Of a stretch of 64,000 bases of DNA, positions 1-11,284 are shown in pieces (position 1 is the first letter of the stretch; the number at the start of each line of letters is the position of its first letter). Source of the stretch: Schistosoma haematobium (lineage: Eukaryota > Platyhelminthes > Trematoda > Strigeidida > Schistosomatidae). The translations under genes were made by a program, and so were the position numbers. A model generated the notes under the pieces. It was given only the letters and a program-made list of their open reading frames with translations, had not been told where the DNA came from and ran no database searches. Location of the stretch: positions 64,352,591 through 64,416,590 of the forward strand of contig NC_067195.1 in NCBI RefSeq assembly GCF_000699445.3, in the 5' to 3' direction.

Positions 1-23
1 AAGCCGACTTTTACGAGCACGGT

Positions 24-602
24 GTGGGCGACACACGTGCACAATTCCTCGCAATAGTAAAGGCGCTACCGCGCGAATTTAACAGGTGCGTAACACCAAG
101 TATGTCTACTAGTGACGTTTTGGAACCTTACGAAACTCTTAGACGATCTATCCTTAAACATGGATACCTAACCGATCGACAAAGGTTAGATCAATTCCTT
201 AATAATATCGACCTGCAACACGGTTCTGCGACAAACGTTTTGCTAAGAATGAGAGAAGTGATTGGCCAAAGAACTTTCGACGATGGCTTATTTAGACAAC
301 TTTCCTTGTCGAAACTTCCTCAACAGGTACAAGCCGTGCTGGTCTCGTTTCAAAACAACGCCGCAGACGAGCTGGCTGCATCTGCCAATCGCATTTTAGA
401 TATCAACAAATCTTCTAACGTCGAGGTTTCTTCAGTCAAAGAAAGGCCCCAAGCGACACAGAATGACATTACGGAACTATGTCATACGCTACTCCGTTAC
501 CTTTTATTTCGTAATGACCGTAAGCGGTCACAAACCCCGCGAATAAGTGCTTCATGTAGGCAATCTGTCTCTAGACCACGAGAGATAGATTACCCCGACT
601 AG
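24..602 (+). pseudogene. GypsyI gag (capsid-like), 3' end frameshifted
   Basis: A 192-codon open stretch resembling the capsid part of CsRn1-clade Gag, which packages element RNA into virus-like particles. Its start is probably upstream of the window, because the first ATG falls inside conserved-looking sequence. It stops at 602. The nucleic-acid-binding knuckle follows in another frame: a His codon at 611, Cys at 641 and Cys at 653, giving H-x9-C-x3-C. The first Cys of the expected C-x2-H appears lost. Evidence of decay is the frame change immediately before the knuckle. Confidence 0.7.
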
Positions 603-739
603 TGTTGTGTCACAACCAGTGCGGAAAGTCTTCTATGGATTGCAGAAAACCCTGCAACTTTCCGGTCTAAAAACCGACCGACAGGAAAAACATTTCAGGA
701 AACCTCCCAGCCGGCTAAAATAGCCGTCTGTCATACGTC

Positions 740-1262
740 ACATATGTGATGACGAAAGTCTGCTACCTCATCGATATTGGCGCAGAAGTTAGCGCCCTTC
801 CAGAAATTTCTAACGATCGGCTTCACGAATCAGTTCTAAACTTACTGGCGGCAAAGGAAATCCAATCACCACATATGTTATTGGGTGAGTTTAGCTTAAT
901 GTGGGTTTAGGCAAACCCACTCACTGAATTTTTGTTGTTGCAGATGTTTCTATGTCGATCATTTGTATAGACCTCCTACAAGACCACAATCTTCTAATCG
1001 AAACACTAATTTATCTGTTTGCGTTAATTCTTTCACCGGTTGCAGATTATCTCCAGTCACAGTTAAGTACATGATAGATTCATTCCATCATTAGTTACTC
1101 GATAAGTACCAATGTAACCAACAGTGTCACACATAACATCACGACTACAGAACCACCTGTATTCTCGAAAGCCTGCCGACGGCCCCCCCGAAAAGCTGAG
1201 GTTATTTAAAAACGAATTCAGCCACATGATAGATTTATTAACCATTCGACTATCAAACAGCC
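740..1262 (+). pseudogene. GypsyI protease and start of RT, broken
   Basis: Around 765-800 the translation contains a DIGAEVSALP-like stretch, an aspartic protease active site in which the usual DTG has become DIG (codons from 773), so catalysis is doubtful. Weak pol linker similarity follows in shifting frames to about 1200. The N-terminal RT segment before a serine-asparagine-rich turn is readable at 1205-1262. The reading frame resumes directly at 1663 if the solo LTR at 1263-1658 and one copy of its 4-bp target duplication are ignored. Confidence 0.6.
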
Positions 1263-1658
1263 TGTCGAATCACGGTCTGCTATGATATTAGTACTGCTCT
1301 AATGGTAGACAAAATCCTAAAATTGTAGATTTGTCATGATATAACTGCCTAATCTGTAAGATCTTACGTAGCGGTCACATCATCGTCCACACCAACTCAT
1401 CGCATCATAACAATCACCAATTTATGATGGAGAACAAACTCAGGCTAGAGATAGAACAATATATTTAGTATGAATAAAAGGTATATAACAACATTCAAGG
1501 ATAGCCATACCATCCGATCAATCCGAATTAATTCAATTTCTTCTTCCCGCCTTCTTCATGGTTCAGTTTTTCTCTGAGTCAAATGCTGAACATCTATTTC
1601 TCCAATTGTCTCGTTTTCAGCTTTGATGATTGTGTACACAGGGCCCAATTTTACTACA
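1263..1658 (-). mobile_element. Solo LTR of the X family, inserted in GypsyI RT
   Basis: This 396-bp segment is nearly identical (reverse complement) to the two 396-bp LTRs of unit X at 14643-15038 and 25037-25432. On the minus strand it starts TGTAGT; on the plus strand its first bases are TGTCGAATC, so it has near-canonical TG...CA ends. It is flanked by a perfect 4-bp duplication AGCC (1259-1262 and 1659-1662). GypsyI RT codons continue across the site once it is removed. It is therefore a solo LTR left by LTR-LTR recombination. Confidence 0.93.
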
Positions 1659-2065
1659 AGCCTATGGGCACCTCGTCTCCAAAAAGGACTACAGCGATTG
1701 ACGTGCAACTGTTGACCATCGGCGATTGAATGCATAAACCATTCTCGATCGCAACCCGTCGCTCCACACTCATGATTAGACAGCTACCTTCAAAGGTACA
1801 ACTGCCTTTTCGAAAACCAGTCTGGTGAAAGCCCATAACCGAATTCCTATGACCGATAACGACATCCCTGAAACCGTTATCACAACTCCTATCGGTCTCG
1901 ACGAATTTTTGCGCACACCTTTTGGCTTAAAAAAATGCTGCACAGAAGTCCCAAAGGATCATCGATGGCGATTTTTGAGTTTTCAATGCCATATAAGCGT
2001 ATGTTAATGACTGCTCGTTTGCAAGGCCTCACAGAGAATCTCGTCTCCAACAACTGGTCTCTGTT
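1659..2065 (+). pseudogene. GypsyI reverse transcriptase, N-terminal half, frameshifted
   Basis: RT palm and fingers fragments in more than one frame. The segment around 1825-1930 contains an IPMTDNDIPETVITTPIGL-like stretch, the same block as the [19 protein letters not shown] stretch of the younger gypsy copy at 10.4 kb. Frame changes near 1730-1820 and after 1930 inactivate it. The block that would hold the YxDD catalytic loop is damaged before the next open stretch begins at 2066. Confidence 0.7.
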
Positions 2066-3268
2066 TTGGAACGACCACGAAAGCATGGCATTACTGTAGA
2101 CATCCAGAAATGCCGAATCAAAACTCAATTCCCAGATTTCCTCGGACACACCATTGATGCTCAAGTCATCCGACCTCTGAGAAGCAAAGTAGCCGCCATA
2201 CTGGATTACCCAGAATCGACCACCATCAAGCAATTACGCATGTTTAGCGGCATGGTAAGTTTCTATAGACGGTTCATGACAAACTGCACGTCCCTTATGA
2301 AACCTCTAATTGACCAACTTCGTGGAACTGCGAAACCCATCAATTTGGACGATACCGCGCGTAAAGCATTCTCCACAATTAAGGAACTTATCTCAAAAGC
2401 AACAATGCTTGCACATCAGGATACCCAAGCACCGATTAGCATCGCAGTAGATGCATCCGACCCAGCAATAGGAGGAGTCTTACAACAATGGGTTAACAAC
2501 TCCTGGCAACCTTTGGCATTTTTCTCTAGACGGTTGCTAGACACTGAATGGAGGTACAGCACATTCGGTAGCCAACTCCTAGCTATGTATTGTGCTGTAC
2601 AGCGTTTTCATCACTATATCGAAGGCCGTGAATTCACTCTTTTTACTGACCATAAGCCTCTTACATTCTCTCTAAGCTCTTCTTCAGACAAGTACTCACC
2701 ACGTGAGTCTCGACAACTGGACCACACTTCGCAGTTTACTTCAGATATTCAACACATTTCTGGAGTGAACAATGTGATCGCAGACGCCGTGTCTTGCATA
2801 AATTCCTTGAACAGTTTTCAAGGAATGGACCTTCTGAAACTCTCCCAGATCCAAAAAGAAGACACTGATCTTCAGCACGAGTTATCGTTTACAACACTCA
2901 AGCTATTCATCAAACAGATGGGAACAGGTAAGATAACCTTACTTTGTGACACATCTACAGGTAGGGATCGCCCAATCGTGCCGAAACATTATCGACGCAA
3001 TGTCTTCAATACGTTGCACAAATTTTTTCATCCAAGTGTTCGTGCAACCATCAAACTCAGAGCAGAACGGTTTTTCTGGCCTGGTATGAATAAAGACGTG
3101 AGTGAGCGGGCACGCTCCTGTGTAAGCTGCCAAAAATCCAAGGTTATTAGACACAACAAAAGTCCCTTAGGCTCTTTCAAAACTCCTCATGCTCGTTTCG
3201 AACATTTTCATCTGGATTTGGTAGGACCTTTACCAGATTCAAATGGATACTCTTATCTTTTAACCTGA
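2066..3268 (+). pseudogene. GypsyI pol: RT thumb, RNase H and integrase N-terminus
   Basis: A 400-codon open stretch. In order: end of RT (SFYRRF block near codon 66), RNase H (VDASD near codon 134; TDHKPL near codon 200), the integrase HHCC zinc-binding region (paired His near 3020-3040, Cys pair near 3120-3131) and the start of the DDE core (DLVGPLP). It ends at a TGA (3266-3268) inside the integrase core, where related elements keep a Cys; integrase similarity continues in the same frame to about 3420. The stop and the upstream frameshifts mark it as dead. Confidence 0.82.
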
Positions 3269-3634
3269 GTAGACCGTTTCACTAGATGGCCAGAGGCAGT
3301 ACCTATCAAGGACATCACCGCTGAATCAGAGGCCTGCGCTTTGGTCGAACGATGGGTAGCAAACTTCGGCTTCCCCTCAACTATCATTACAGACCGTAGG
3401 CGTCAGTTCGAATGTGGACTTATTCATTGTTTGACTACACTAATATAGGTCACACGATCCCGAACGACCGCCTATCACCCACAAGCAAACGGCTCGGTAG
3501 AACTCTTTCACCGACGATTAAATGCTTCACTATCGGCTGTATACGATTCACAGTGGGCCGACGCTCTTCCACTCGTCTTACTAGGCATTCGTAAGGCAGC
3601 GAAAGCTGATGTTGGATACACTGCAGCTCTGTAA
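3269..3634 (+). pseudogene. GypsyI integrase catalytic core, continued
   Basis: After the in-frame TGA the integrase core continues (VDRFTRWPEAVP, then an IITDRR block for the second catalytic Asp). A frameshift near 3425-3470 follows. A HPQANGSVELFHR-like stretch then carries the third acidic residue. Similarity stops at about 3634 at the edge of a 1.8-kb insert and resumes at about 5394 with a VYGTTLRLPGEF stretch. Confidence 0.75.
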
Positions 3635-5393
3635 GATCCATTTTGAATGTTTTCTGTGTGAGTTAGTCTTCTACGGGACGGTGTCGCTAACCCATCCACA
3701 ACCCTCCTCCTTTATTCGGGCTTGGGATCGGCAGCAGTTGTCGGAGGGAGTTTAATTGGAATCGAAAATTTGTAGTCAATTGAATAACTTCTCCGTAGGT
3801 TCATCGTATGTCTGTTAGACTGTGTATTGGATATACACTCTGTATGATCCAGAATCTGATGATCAGGATTAGAATTATCAACCGAAATTGGAATAAACTG
3901 AACTGAATCCTCGAATCGTATTTGGTAGACATATCGGTTGTGTGTACTGAGATCATTGATGTGCAGAATTCACACCATAGATTTCCTGACACCATGGGAA
4001 CCATTTCTCGACTACACACCTTTCTTAATGATTGGTTTGTGAAGGTGAAATTGGACGAAGTAGTAAAATAATCTTCACACAACGTAGAAAAAGAATCTAT
4101 GACTACGAGTGCGTAGCACTCGCCAAAAAATGGACCACAATATTCTGCTCGAATTCTCTACCAGGCCTAGGACAATACTGGCCATGAAGTCCACTTCGAA
4201 AGTTGAATTTTCAACTTATCACATTTTCCACAATTGTTTGCCGTATGACATATATTTGCACATATATCTCCGGTCAACAACATGTGAGCCTTACCATGAA
4301 CTCCACTTTCTCAGCACCTAAATCTCCAATATGAAGATTTTCAAGGACAGATTTACGTAATAAGGAGGAATATTAACACGAACATTTAGGTACAAAATAT
4401 CATCAGGAGTAGTGGAAAACATATAGTGTCATTGGATCGTAACCACAACCCTCAGAGTCGAACGTGAGATAACTGGAAAATAGACTCTCAACGTGTAACA
4501 CTAAGAGAAGGTTGATGATGGTGGACTCGGTAACATTCATTTGAAATTGAATTCGTTGGACGGAATGGCTCGGCCTTGCAGGCGTGATCATACATATGCA
4601 ACACAATATTTTCTCCATATTTAATACATTGTTCTATCCCCAGCCTAAATGTGCTCTTCATCATATATTGATCATTGTTACAATACGATGAGCCAGGGTA
4701 GGCAATGATGTGACTTCCACATTGTAAGGTTCATGTTGAATGTTTTGTGTGTGAAAATCCCTCCATGTATACACTTGCAGTTTGTTCCTGTTGATTCCTT
4801 TAGTTGTACATTTTGTTAGTCTTTTTGATTACATTTAAGTTGTTAATATTTGTACTTTATCATAGTTTTTATTTTTCTTACGCCTTCACTCAGTTCCCGT
4901 ATTTCTTCCTGAACTGCATTTATGTTGTTTTACTTGATAGTTGGTCTTGGCGGCAGCCACATTGGTTTGTTCCTCCCTTTGATTGTGTTGCTTGTATTGA
5001 CTGGAATTGTGCATTTTCGATTTTGAATTGAGGCACTCTTCCAGAATTGGAAACACTCGGTGACATAATGCAACCAAATATTATCTTTTGAACGAATCTG
5101 TTCGTGGTCTACCCAGACAGGATAGAATAGCACTTAGTTATTGCAATTGGTAGTTTTCTCGCATCCTTTATCAACTCGCTTATTTATTGTAATTTAGATT
5201 TGATTAATTGAACGCTTATTGGCTGAGTAGCTGGGTGGTCATATTTGTTTAGGTAACAATGTACATTTAAATTTACGATGAATTATAGAACCGCCATTTT
5301 ACCCAATTACTTTGTTTTGGTTTCAACTGGGCAAGGGCGCGTATCTAACCCACCTAGACAGCCATTCTTCAGTCCAAAGCTTAGTTCGGATCC
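3635..5393. mobile_element. Composite insert inside GypsyI integrase
   Basis: Non-gypsy sequence between the two halves of the integrase C-terminal region. About 3655-3760 matches the RTE 5'-leader sequence also seen at 38145-38186 and 47740-47840. About 4422-4735 is a diverged relative of the X-family LTR: the same order of blocks, including a TTGTTCTATCCCCAGCCTAA region. The rest (3760-4420, 4740-5390) is AT-rich with nothing recognised. No convincing target duplication was found. Confidence 0.6.
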
Positions 5394-5752
5394 TAAATCC
5401 CAACTGGTTTATGGAACGACACTTCGACTTCCTGGAGAATTCGTGGATCCTTTATCTTCTCCAATGAATGTGGATCTAAACTCCAACACGGGCAGGCTCA
5501 CAAACGCAGTGCGTTCAGTTAAACCTCTCCACTCGACCGCAGTCAGCTGATGTTTTCGTTCATCTTGACTTACGATATAGTACACACGTCTGTGTACGTC
5601 GAAATTCACATCGACGACCTTTCAAATCAGCAAACGGATAACCCCTCACAGATCCTCAGTGAGAACCCAAGTACTATACAATCAATCAGAACGGAACTAA
5701 CGATAACATCAACAACGATCATCTCAAAGCAGAGTTTTTAGAAAGAAATCCT
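5394..5752 (+). pseudogene. GypsyI integrase C-terminus
   Basis: Integrase C-terminal coding similarity resumes (TLRLPGEFVDP block near 5415-5450) and runs in changing frames to 5752, where the younger gypsy copy is inserted. The continuation lies at 12586, where an RRVRF-type pol tail is readable up to about 12760. It would encode the chromatin/DNA-binding tail of integrase if intact. Confidence 0.65.
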
Positions 5753-6018
5753 TTCGTGCCTTAAAGTAACCCTCGTGCTATTGATAGAAGAAACCAGACA
5801 AGTAGTGAATAGGTCTTTATTTCAATCTTAGCGCGGTCACAGTAGAGCGTGGGATTATCTGTTCAGACAAACAAAGCCTCTCAACATTCAATATAAGATA
5901 ATAGGGAATATAACGCTTATACAAAACAAGGAAGTGAATGAATACTTGAACTATACTGCTTTGGCATATGCTTGGTTGTTTGGGGTCAACTCTTAACCAA
6001 CCAACCTAAGCTGTTACA
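5753..6018 (-). repeat. 3' LTR of Gypsy2 copy 1
   Basis: 266-bp direct repeat of 12315-12580. On the minus strand a purine-rich tract (AGGGGGAAG, about 6022-6030) lies just upstream and is the likely polypurine tract. Its variants (GTGCTATTG, TTAGCGCGGTC) place it in the same LTR subtype as the 5' LTR and apart from the LTRs of copy 2. Confidence 0.92.
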
Positions 6019-8178
6019 TTAGCTTCCCCCTAGAATCGACTTCCGTAGGAACGTCGGTTCGATTAACCTAACTATCGAAAACACCTTAGTTCTATTTCTC
6101 ATCCCAAGGAAAAATTATCAACTCGCTCACTGTTTGACTTACAATCAGTGACGACTGACGCTGTCAACACTAGTCCATGAATGTCTCTTCTTTACTAGCT
6201 TGTCATCTTATTTTGTAGTATGTGATTTCTTCTACAACTATCGCCGACGGTTTGCTGCGCGCTTTCAAGAGAAAGTGTGAGAATGTGGAATAAGAATATC
6301 TGAGGAAGTGCCGCGAGCGGGCTACCCAACACCATGTTGGTGAGGTACGATTTTTCCATGCTCAGACCGGCTATCAGGTGTTTACTCACCTGCCTCTTGA
6401 GTCGCCCTCAAGTAAAAAGTAAAGAAGAATCTACTTCAAAGGTAATGGTGAAAATCAAGCAAACCTGAAGAACTGCTCCACTGTCTGCATACAATAATAA
6501 GATACAAAACGGAAATACATAAATGTAATTGATAATTGTTCGGTTTCACGTAAGTGCTTGGTCTCCAGAACGGATTGGTATTCTGGAAGAGAATAGACAT
6601 AGTGTAGATATCTTGTGCACGAAAAACCATGAAAACAAAAAAGAATACTCTGTTGTAATGCATATATGTAAAAAGGTGAACTTGCTAGAAGTTGGACCCT
6701 TTAACAAAATCGATCAAACGCGTGACCTTGAGCCTGTGATGGCCGCCTTTTACAACTAGGCGCGTAACCAAGGGTGCATCAGAATACTCCACAAAACGGA
6801 TAAGAATATACAGTTAAGAAGCAAAAAAATTGTGTAGAGTATGCGGATCAAGTACAGTTGTGTCAAATACCCTTTTCTGGTTTGATTTAGGTATGCATGA
6901 TATATTGAAGCAATATTTCGTCAATTCATCCAAGTAACGAATTGGTTTGCACCTCAGAAGTGTGTAAGTCCTATTACTCTTTAGTATTATGAGTGATTAA
7001 TTGGTGTAAGGAAATATTCAAGTCACTCCCTCCGTGGTCTGACGTGGCTTAACGGCTAAGCACGCGGTCTAGCATTCAGGAGGGCAGAGGTTCGAGTGCG
7101 TGTGGGGCCTGCGTTTTTGTTCACCAGACCCACCTTCAATACGATGTTTGTTGCCCGTAAGTCGCTCACATATGAGAGAAAAAATGACAAGAGGACAGAT
7201 TGATATATCAAAGTGCCATATTGGAAAAGTATAGGTTCTTTGTTTACATTAATATTATTACTATAGAAAAAAAACTACAAGTTTAGTAAATTTCCATTTT
7301 ACGTTATATTTAAACCAACGAATATATATATATATCAGTTATTGACATAAAATGTCTTTTTTATAACGCTAATGTTAAGTTCCAGGACTTTGTATGGGCC
7401 ACTAATAATAATTGGTTTAACGTTAGCATAGTCGTGATATTCATATTGTCAGTTCAATGTTATGATTACTAAAAAGTTCCCTTATAAGTTGTTTAAAATT
7501 AGGTATGTGGAATCAATGCGGCTGACATAGTAACCTTACAGTAACGCACTGTACTATATCTTCACGGTTATTGATTCTTAAATGTCAGAAATTAAAAAAA
7601 TCTGAATATTGCCAATAAAGATGGGTTATATGATCACACTAAAAGCATGCTGCAGGGAAACTGGTTAAGTCATTACGTAAGTTTCCTAAACATGAAAAAA
7701 AATGATGAGAACTTTAATAAGTACTTGACCATGGTTTAATCCAAAATGTTTTGTCTAGAAAACTACTTATTAATAGTAGTATTAATCGTATCAAGCTACT
7801 AAACATATCCTCAACCGAAAACTTTTAGAAGTAGTTCATATGGTATATATGTATAGCCAGTCTACGTGAAAAATGTATATAAATATATAAGAAGTACAGC
7901 TAACATAGTTAATTAACCAGAAAAAGAAATTATAAAACTCGCCTGGGTTGCTTTTTGAATTCGTTGTATTTGCCAGTGTTAGTTGTATGAGTTTGATTAA
8001 AATCCTCAGCCATCGTTGCGGAATACCTAGCTTATGTGTCCAGTATTTAAAAAAAAATATTTAACATAACACGTATATATCAAAGGTAAAAGGTCTGGGG
8101 AGTTGTCGGTGAGGCGGAATGAGGAAGAAAAATTATTTTTAAGTAGATGCAGGGTGTGATTAGCTGCGTGGTTAGATT
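6019..8178. other. 3' non-coding part of Gypsy2 copy 1
   Basis: About 6019-6190 is shared with copy 2 (15760-15940), so it belongs to the element. The rest to 8178 is AT-rich and has no coding similarity that I recognise. It contains one tRNA-like module (7036-7110), A-rich tracts and a short TA run near 7323-7336. Whether all 2 kb belong to the element or include a later insertion cannot be decided here. Confidence 0.6.
7036..7110 (+). repeat. tRNA-like (SINE-type) module
   Basis: Contains an A-box-like stretch (TGGCTTAACGGCTAAGCACG) and, about 30 nt on, a B-box-like GGTTCGAGTGC. The spacing fits an internal Pol III promoter. The flanks do not form a clean tRNA acceptor stem, so it is more likely a SINE head than a functional tRNA gene. 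Confidence 0.45.
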
Positions 8179-10183
8179 TTATCCTGCAGCCGAAACTGTC
8201 AACATCCTTGACTGACTAATTGGATGTGCCCAGCGAACCGTTTTAGTCATTTGCAAAGATTTATTATCTTTACATTTCGATTCCGTAATGGATTTGTCAG
8301 TTAAACGATCTAACAACACGTATGGTGGTTCATGATCTAGATAAGCCGGCTTTAGCCTATCAATACTTACTGTGTCGATGTTTCCATATTTTTCTATCAC
8401 GAAATATTTAGATTTTCTTGAGACGACTTTGAAAGGACCTTCAAATGGAGGACTGAGTGGTGCTTTTATTTTGTCACATCTTATCCAGACGTGCGTGCAA
8501 TTGCTTAGGTCTTTAGGTATATATACGGCGCGCGATTGTTCACGAGTATTAATCGGCTTAATTTTAGACATGTGGTCCCGTAGTTGATCTACATAATTTT
8601 CTAAATTAAGTTTTTGACTGTTAGTATTAGGGTTAATAAATTCACCTGGTAGTCTCAGAGTTGTTCCGAAAACCAGTTCCGCAGCTGAACACTGTGCGTC
8701 AGTTTTGACAGATGTTCGTATTCCCAACATAACTAACGGTAGGAATTCTGTCCACTGATTGGGGTTTGAGTGAGATATAAGGGCGGTTTTTAGCTGACGG
8801 TGAAAACGTTCTACCATCCCATTAGCCTGAGGATGATATGCAGTGCAGCGTATCCTATTGGAGCCTAGAAGTTTAGCCAAGTTATTAAATAGTTCGGATT
8901 CGAATTGCGCTCCTCTATCCGTCGTTATTGTTATGGGTGTACCAAAAATGGTTACCCAGTTCTGCATGAAGACTTTGGCTACTGTTTCCGCTGTGATGTC
9001 CGCTATCGGGATGGCTATAGGGAATCTGGTAAATCGATCTATGCATGTAAAAAGATAATTAAAGCCGTTTGAACGTGGTAAAGGACCTACCAAGTCGATA
9101 TGCACATGGGCAAAATGTGCATCTGGTTGCGAGAAAACACCTATGGGTGAATTTGTGTGACGATTAATCTTTGATTGTTGACATGCTGAACACTCTCTAA
9201 CCCATTTGTGTACATCCTTCTGTAAATTCGGCCATATATATCTGGCATTGATTAGTTTTGTTGAAGCTTTCGCGCCAGGATGAGACAAAGAATGAAAGTT
9301 ATCATATATCAACTTTCGCATATTTTTGGGAACGAAAGGTCGCGGCATTGCCTTGGTCGTGTCACAATAAATTAGAATACCATCGATAGGTGATGGGAAT
9401 TGTTTTAAATTAAGACTTGAATTGTTTGTTTTAAGTAGGTTTTGTAATTCTAGGTCCTGCTCTTGTTCGTGTCTTAACGTCTCGAAGTTTACTGTAGACT
9501 GCTGTAGCACGTTCATTTCTAGTCTGGATAAAGCATCTGCCGCCTGATTGTCCTGACCTTTGACATGTCGGATATCGCTTGTGAACTGTGATATATAGTC
9601 AAGGTGTCGGACTTCTCGAGGTGAGTATTTATCGGCTCTCGCTTTTAATGCATTCGTCAGTGGTTTGTGATCCGTAAAGACTATAAATTCCCTACCTTCT
9701 AACATGTGTCGGAAGTGTTTAATGGTCAGGTAGATTGCAAGAAGTTCTCGCCCGAAGGTAGAATACCTTGTTTCGGCTGGAGCGAGTCTTTTCGAGAAGA
9801 AACCAATTGGTTTCCAGGCGTTTTTAACCAGTTGGTTAAGGGTACCGCCTACTGCTTTATCTGAAGCATCCACCATCAAAGCAAGTAGGGAAAGAGAATT
9901 CGGATATATCAACGTAGTTGCTTGAGCCAGTTTATCTTTAAGCTGTTTAATAGCTTCGATGGCGTCAGAAGAAAGTTTGAATTCTTTTGGTTTTCCTTTA
10001 AGTGAATCTGTCAAAGGTTGCATTAGTTGTGCACAACCTGGTATGAATCTGCGATAAAAGTTAATTAGGCCTAGAAAACTTCTCAGTTGTGTTAGAGAAC
10101 TAGGTATGGGGTATTGTTTGATGGTATCCACTTCTTTTTTTATAGGTTTAATCCCTTCTGGGCTTATTGTGTGACCGAGAAAT
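8179..10183 (-). pseudogene. Gypsy2 copy 1 pol: RT thumb, RNase H, integrase
   Basis: Long open frame (the annotated GTG at 10131 is internal; coding similarity begins at about 10210 after a frameshift). In order: RT connection (LINFYRRFIPG), RNase H (MVDASDKAVGG, FTDHKPL), integrase HHCC zinc region (SLSHPG ... CSACQQSK), DDE core (DLVGPLPRSNG; TDRGAQFES; YHPQANGMVERFHRQ) and a C-terminal domain ending near 8179. The domains look undamaged internally, unlike GypsyI, which implies recent insertion. Because RT is split by a frameshift near 10213, no complete Pol can be made. Confidence 0.85.
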
Positions 10184-10184
10184 T

Positions 10185-10820
10185 CTAAAGCTTGAACACC
10201 GAAAACACACTTTGATGTATGTTTATTCCATGTTCATCCAGTCTTTTCAACACTGCTTGTACATGCTGTTCGTGTGATTGCAAATCGGGGCTGGCAATTA
10301 ACAAGTCGTCTATATACCCCTGCGCAAATGGCATATCTCGAAGTAGGTTATCTATGAATCTTTGAAATGTCTGTGCCGCATTTCTCAGGCCGAATGGCAT
10401 GCGTACAAACTCGAATAAGCCAAAGGGTGTAGTAATAGCTGTCTTGGGAATATCTTCATCAGCCACCGGGATATTGTGATATGCCCTGACTAAATCAATT
10501 TTAGTGAATATGTTCATACCCTGTAAACCGTTGGTGAAATCTTGGATATGAGGTATTGAGTACCTATCTGGTACGGTTTGACGGTTTAGGGCTCTGTAAT
10601 CCCCGCACGGTCGCCAGTCACCTTCATTCTTCTTTGGGAACATATGCAAAGGGGATGCCCATTGACTATCAGAGGGACGGATAATACCCAGTTGTAGCAT
10701 ATAATCAAACTCGGCCCTAGCGATTTTGAGCTTATCTGGTGCTAGTCTCCTGGGTTTTGCAAACACCGGTGCACCTTCCGTTTTTGTAGTGTGACTCACT
10801 TTTAGTTTGTCTTTAGAAGG
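10185..10820 (-). pseudogene. Gypsy2 copy 1 pol: RT fingers and palm
   Basis: RT N-terminal half, including the VPKK-type block and the catalytic YIDDLL loop, so the active-site aspartates are present. The frame runs from an in-frame TAG (10821-10823) to a premature TAG at 10185. A one-base indel near 10205-10215 separates it from the rest of RT. The TAG at 10821 is also found in copy 2 (16135). Confidence 0.85.
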
Positions 10821-11280
10821 CTATGGGTTTGGTTTAGTTAAGTTTGGAAATTCCGCCAGTATATCTTGGAATTTCGCTGTTGTTACTGGAAGAGTTTGAA
10901 TCAAGTTAAGAGAGCTGATGTGACTTTCTTTGCCTTTTGTGTAATACGAAGTTTCTTTTAGTGTTAATCGCCGTTTCTTAGTGTCACCGAGAAATTCGTA
11001 TCTCCTTAGAATGTCCATCCCCAGTATTGCCAGATCTAAGTCGGCTACCGTGAAAACCCGAAGGGAATTGCCTCCTGAACCCCAGATCTAGAGTTAAAGT
11101 TTTCTGCCCAAATGTCGCGATTCTAGTTTTATTTGCAGCTTGAAGTGTAATTGATGATGTTTCTCGACTAATCTCAGTTTTATTTTGAGGGATGATACTA
11201 AGAGCAGCGCCAGTATCCACTAAGAAGTTCAAGCCAGAGTTTCTGTCTCTAACATAAAACAAGTGACTGTTTAGGCGCCC
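10821..11280 (-). pseudogene. Gypsy2 copy 1 pol: aspartic protease and RT linker
   Basis: Protease with an intact LVDTGAALS active site near 11205-11230, in the frame 11262 to 10984. Coding similarity moves to another frame near 11070, so the protease C-terminus and the linker to RT are in the frame 11018 to 10821, which ends in an amber codon. Both lesions recur unchanged in copy 2. Protease would cleave the Gag-Pol polyprotein. Confidence 0.8.
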
Positions 11281-11284
11281 CTCC

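Larger units (their letters stand above)
1..5752 (+). mobile_element. GypsyI: degenerate CsRn1-clade Ty3/gypsy element, left portion
   Basis: Old LTR retrotransposon on the + strand, cut by the window start, so no 5' LTR is visible. Order gag, CHCC knuckle, protease, RT, RNase H, integrase is recognisable from 24 to 5752. The last part of pol lies beyond a younger gypsy insertion, at 12586 onward. Frameshifts, stops and three insertions (1263-1658, about 3632-5394, 5753-12580) break it. It differs clearly in protein sequence from the younger gypsy copies in this window. Family assignment rests on the H-x9-C-x3-C spacing of the Gag knuckle and on RT/integrase motifs. It is inactive. Confidence 0.88.
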
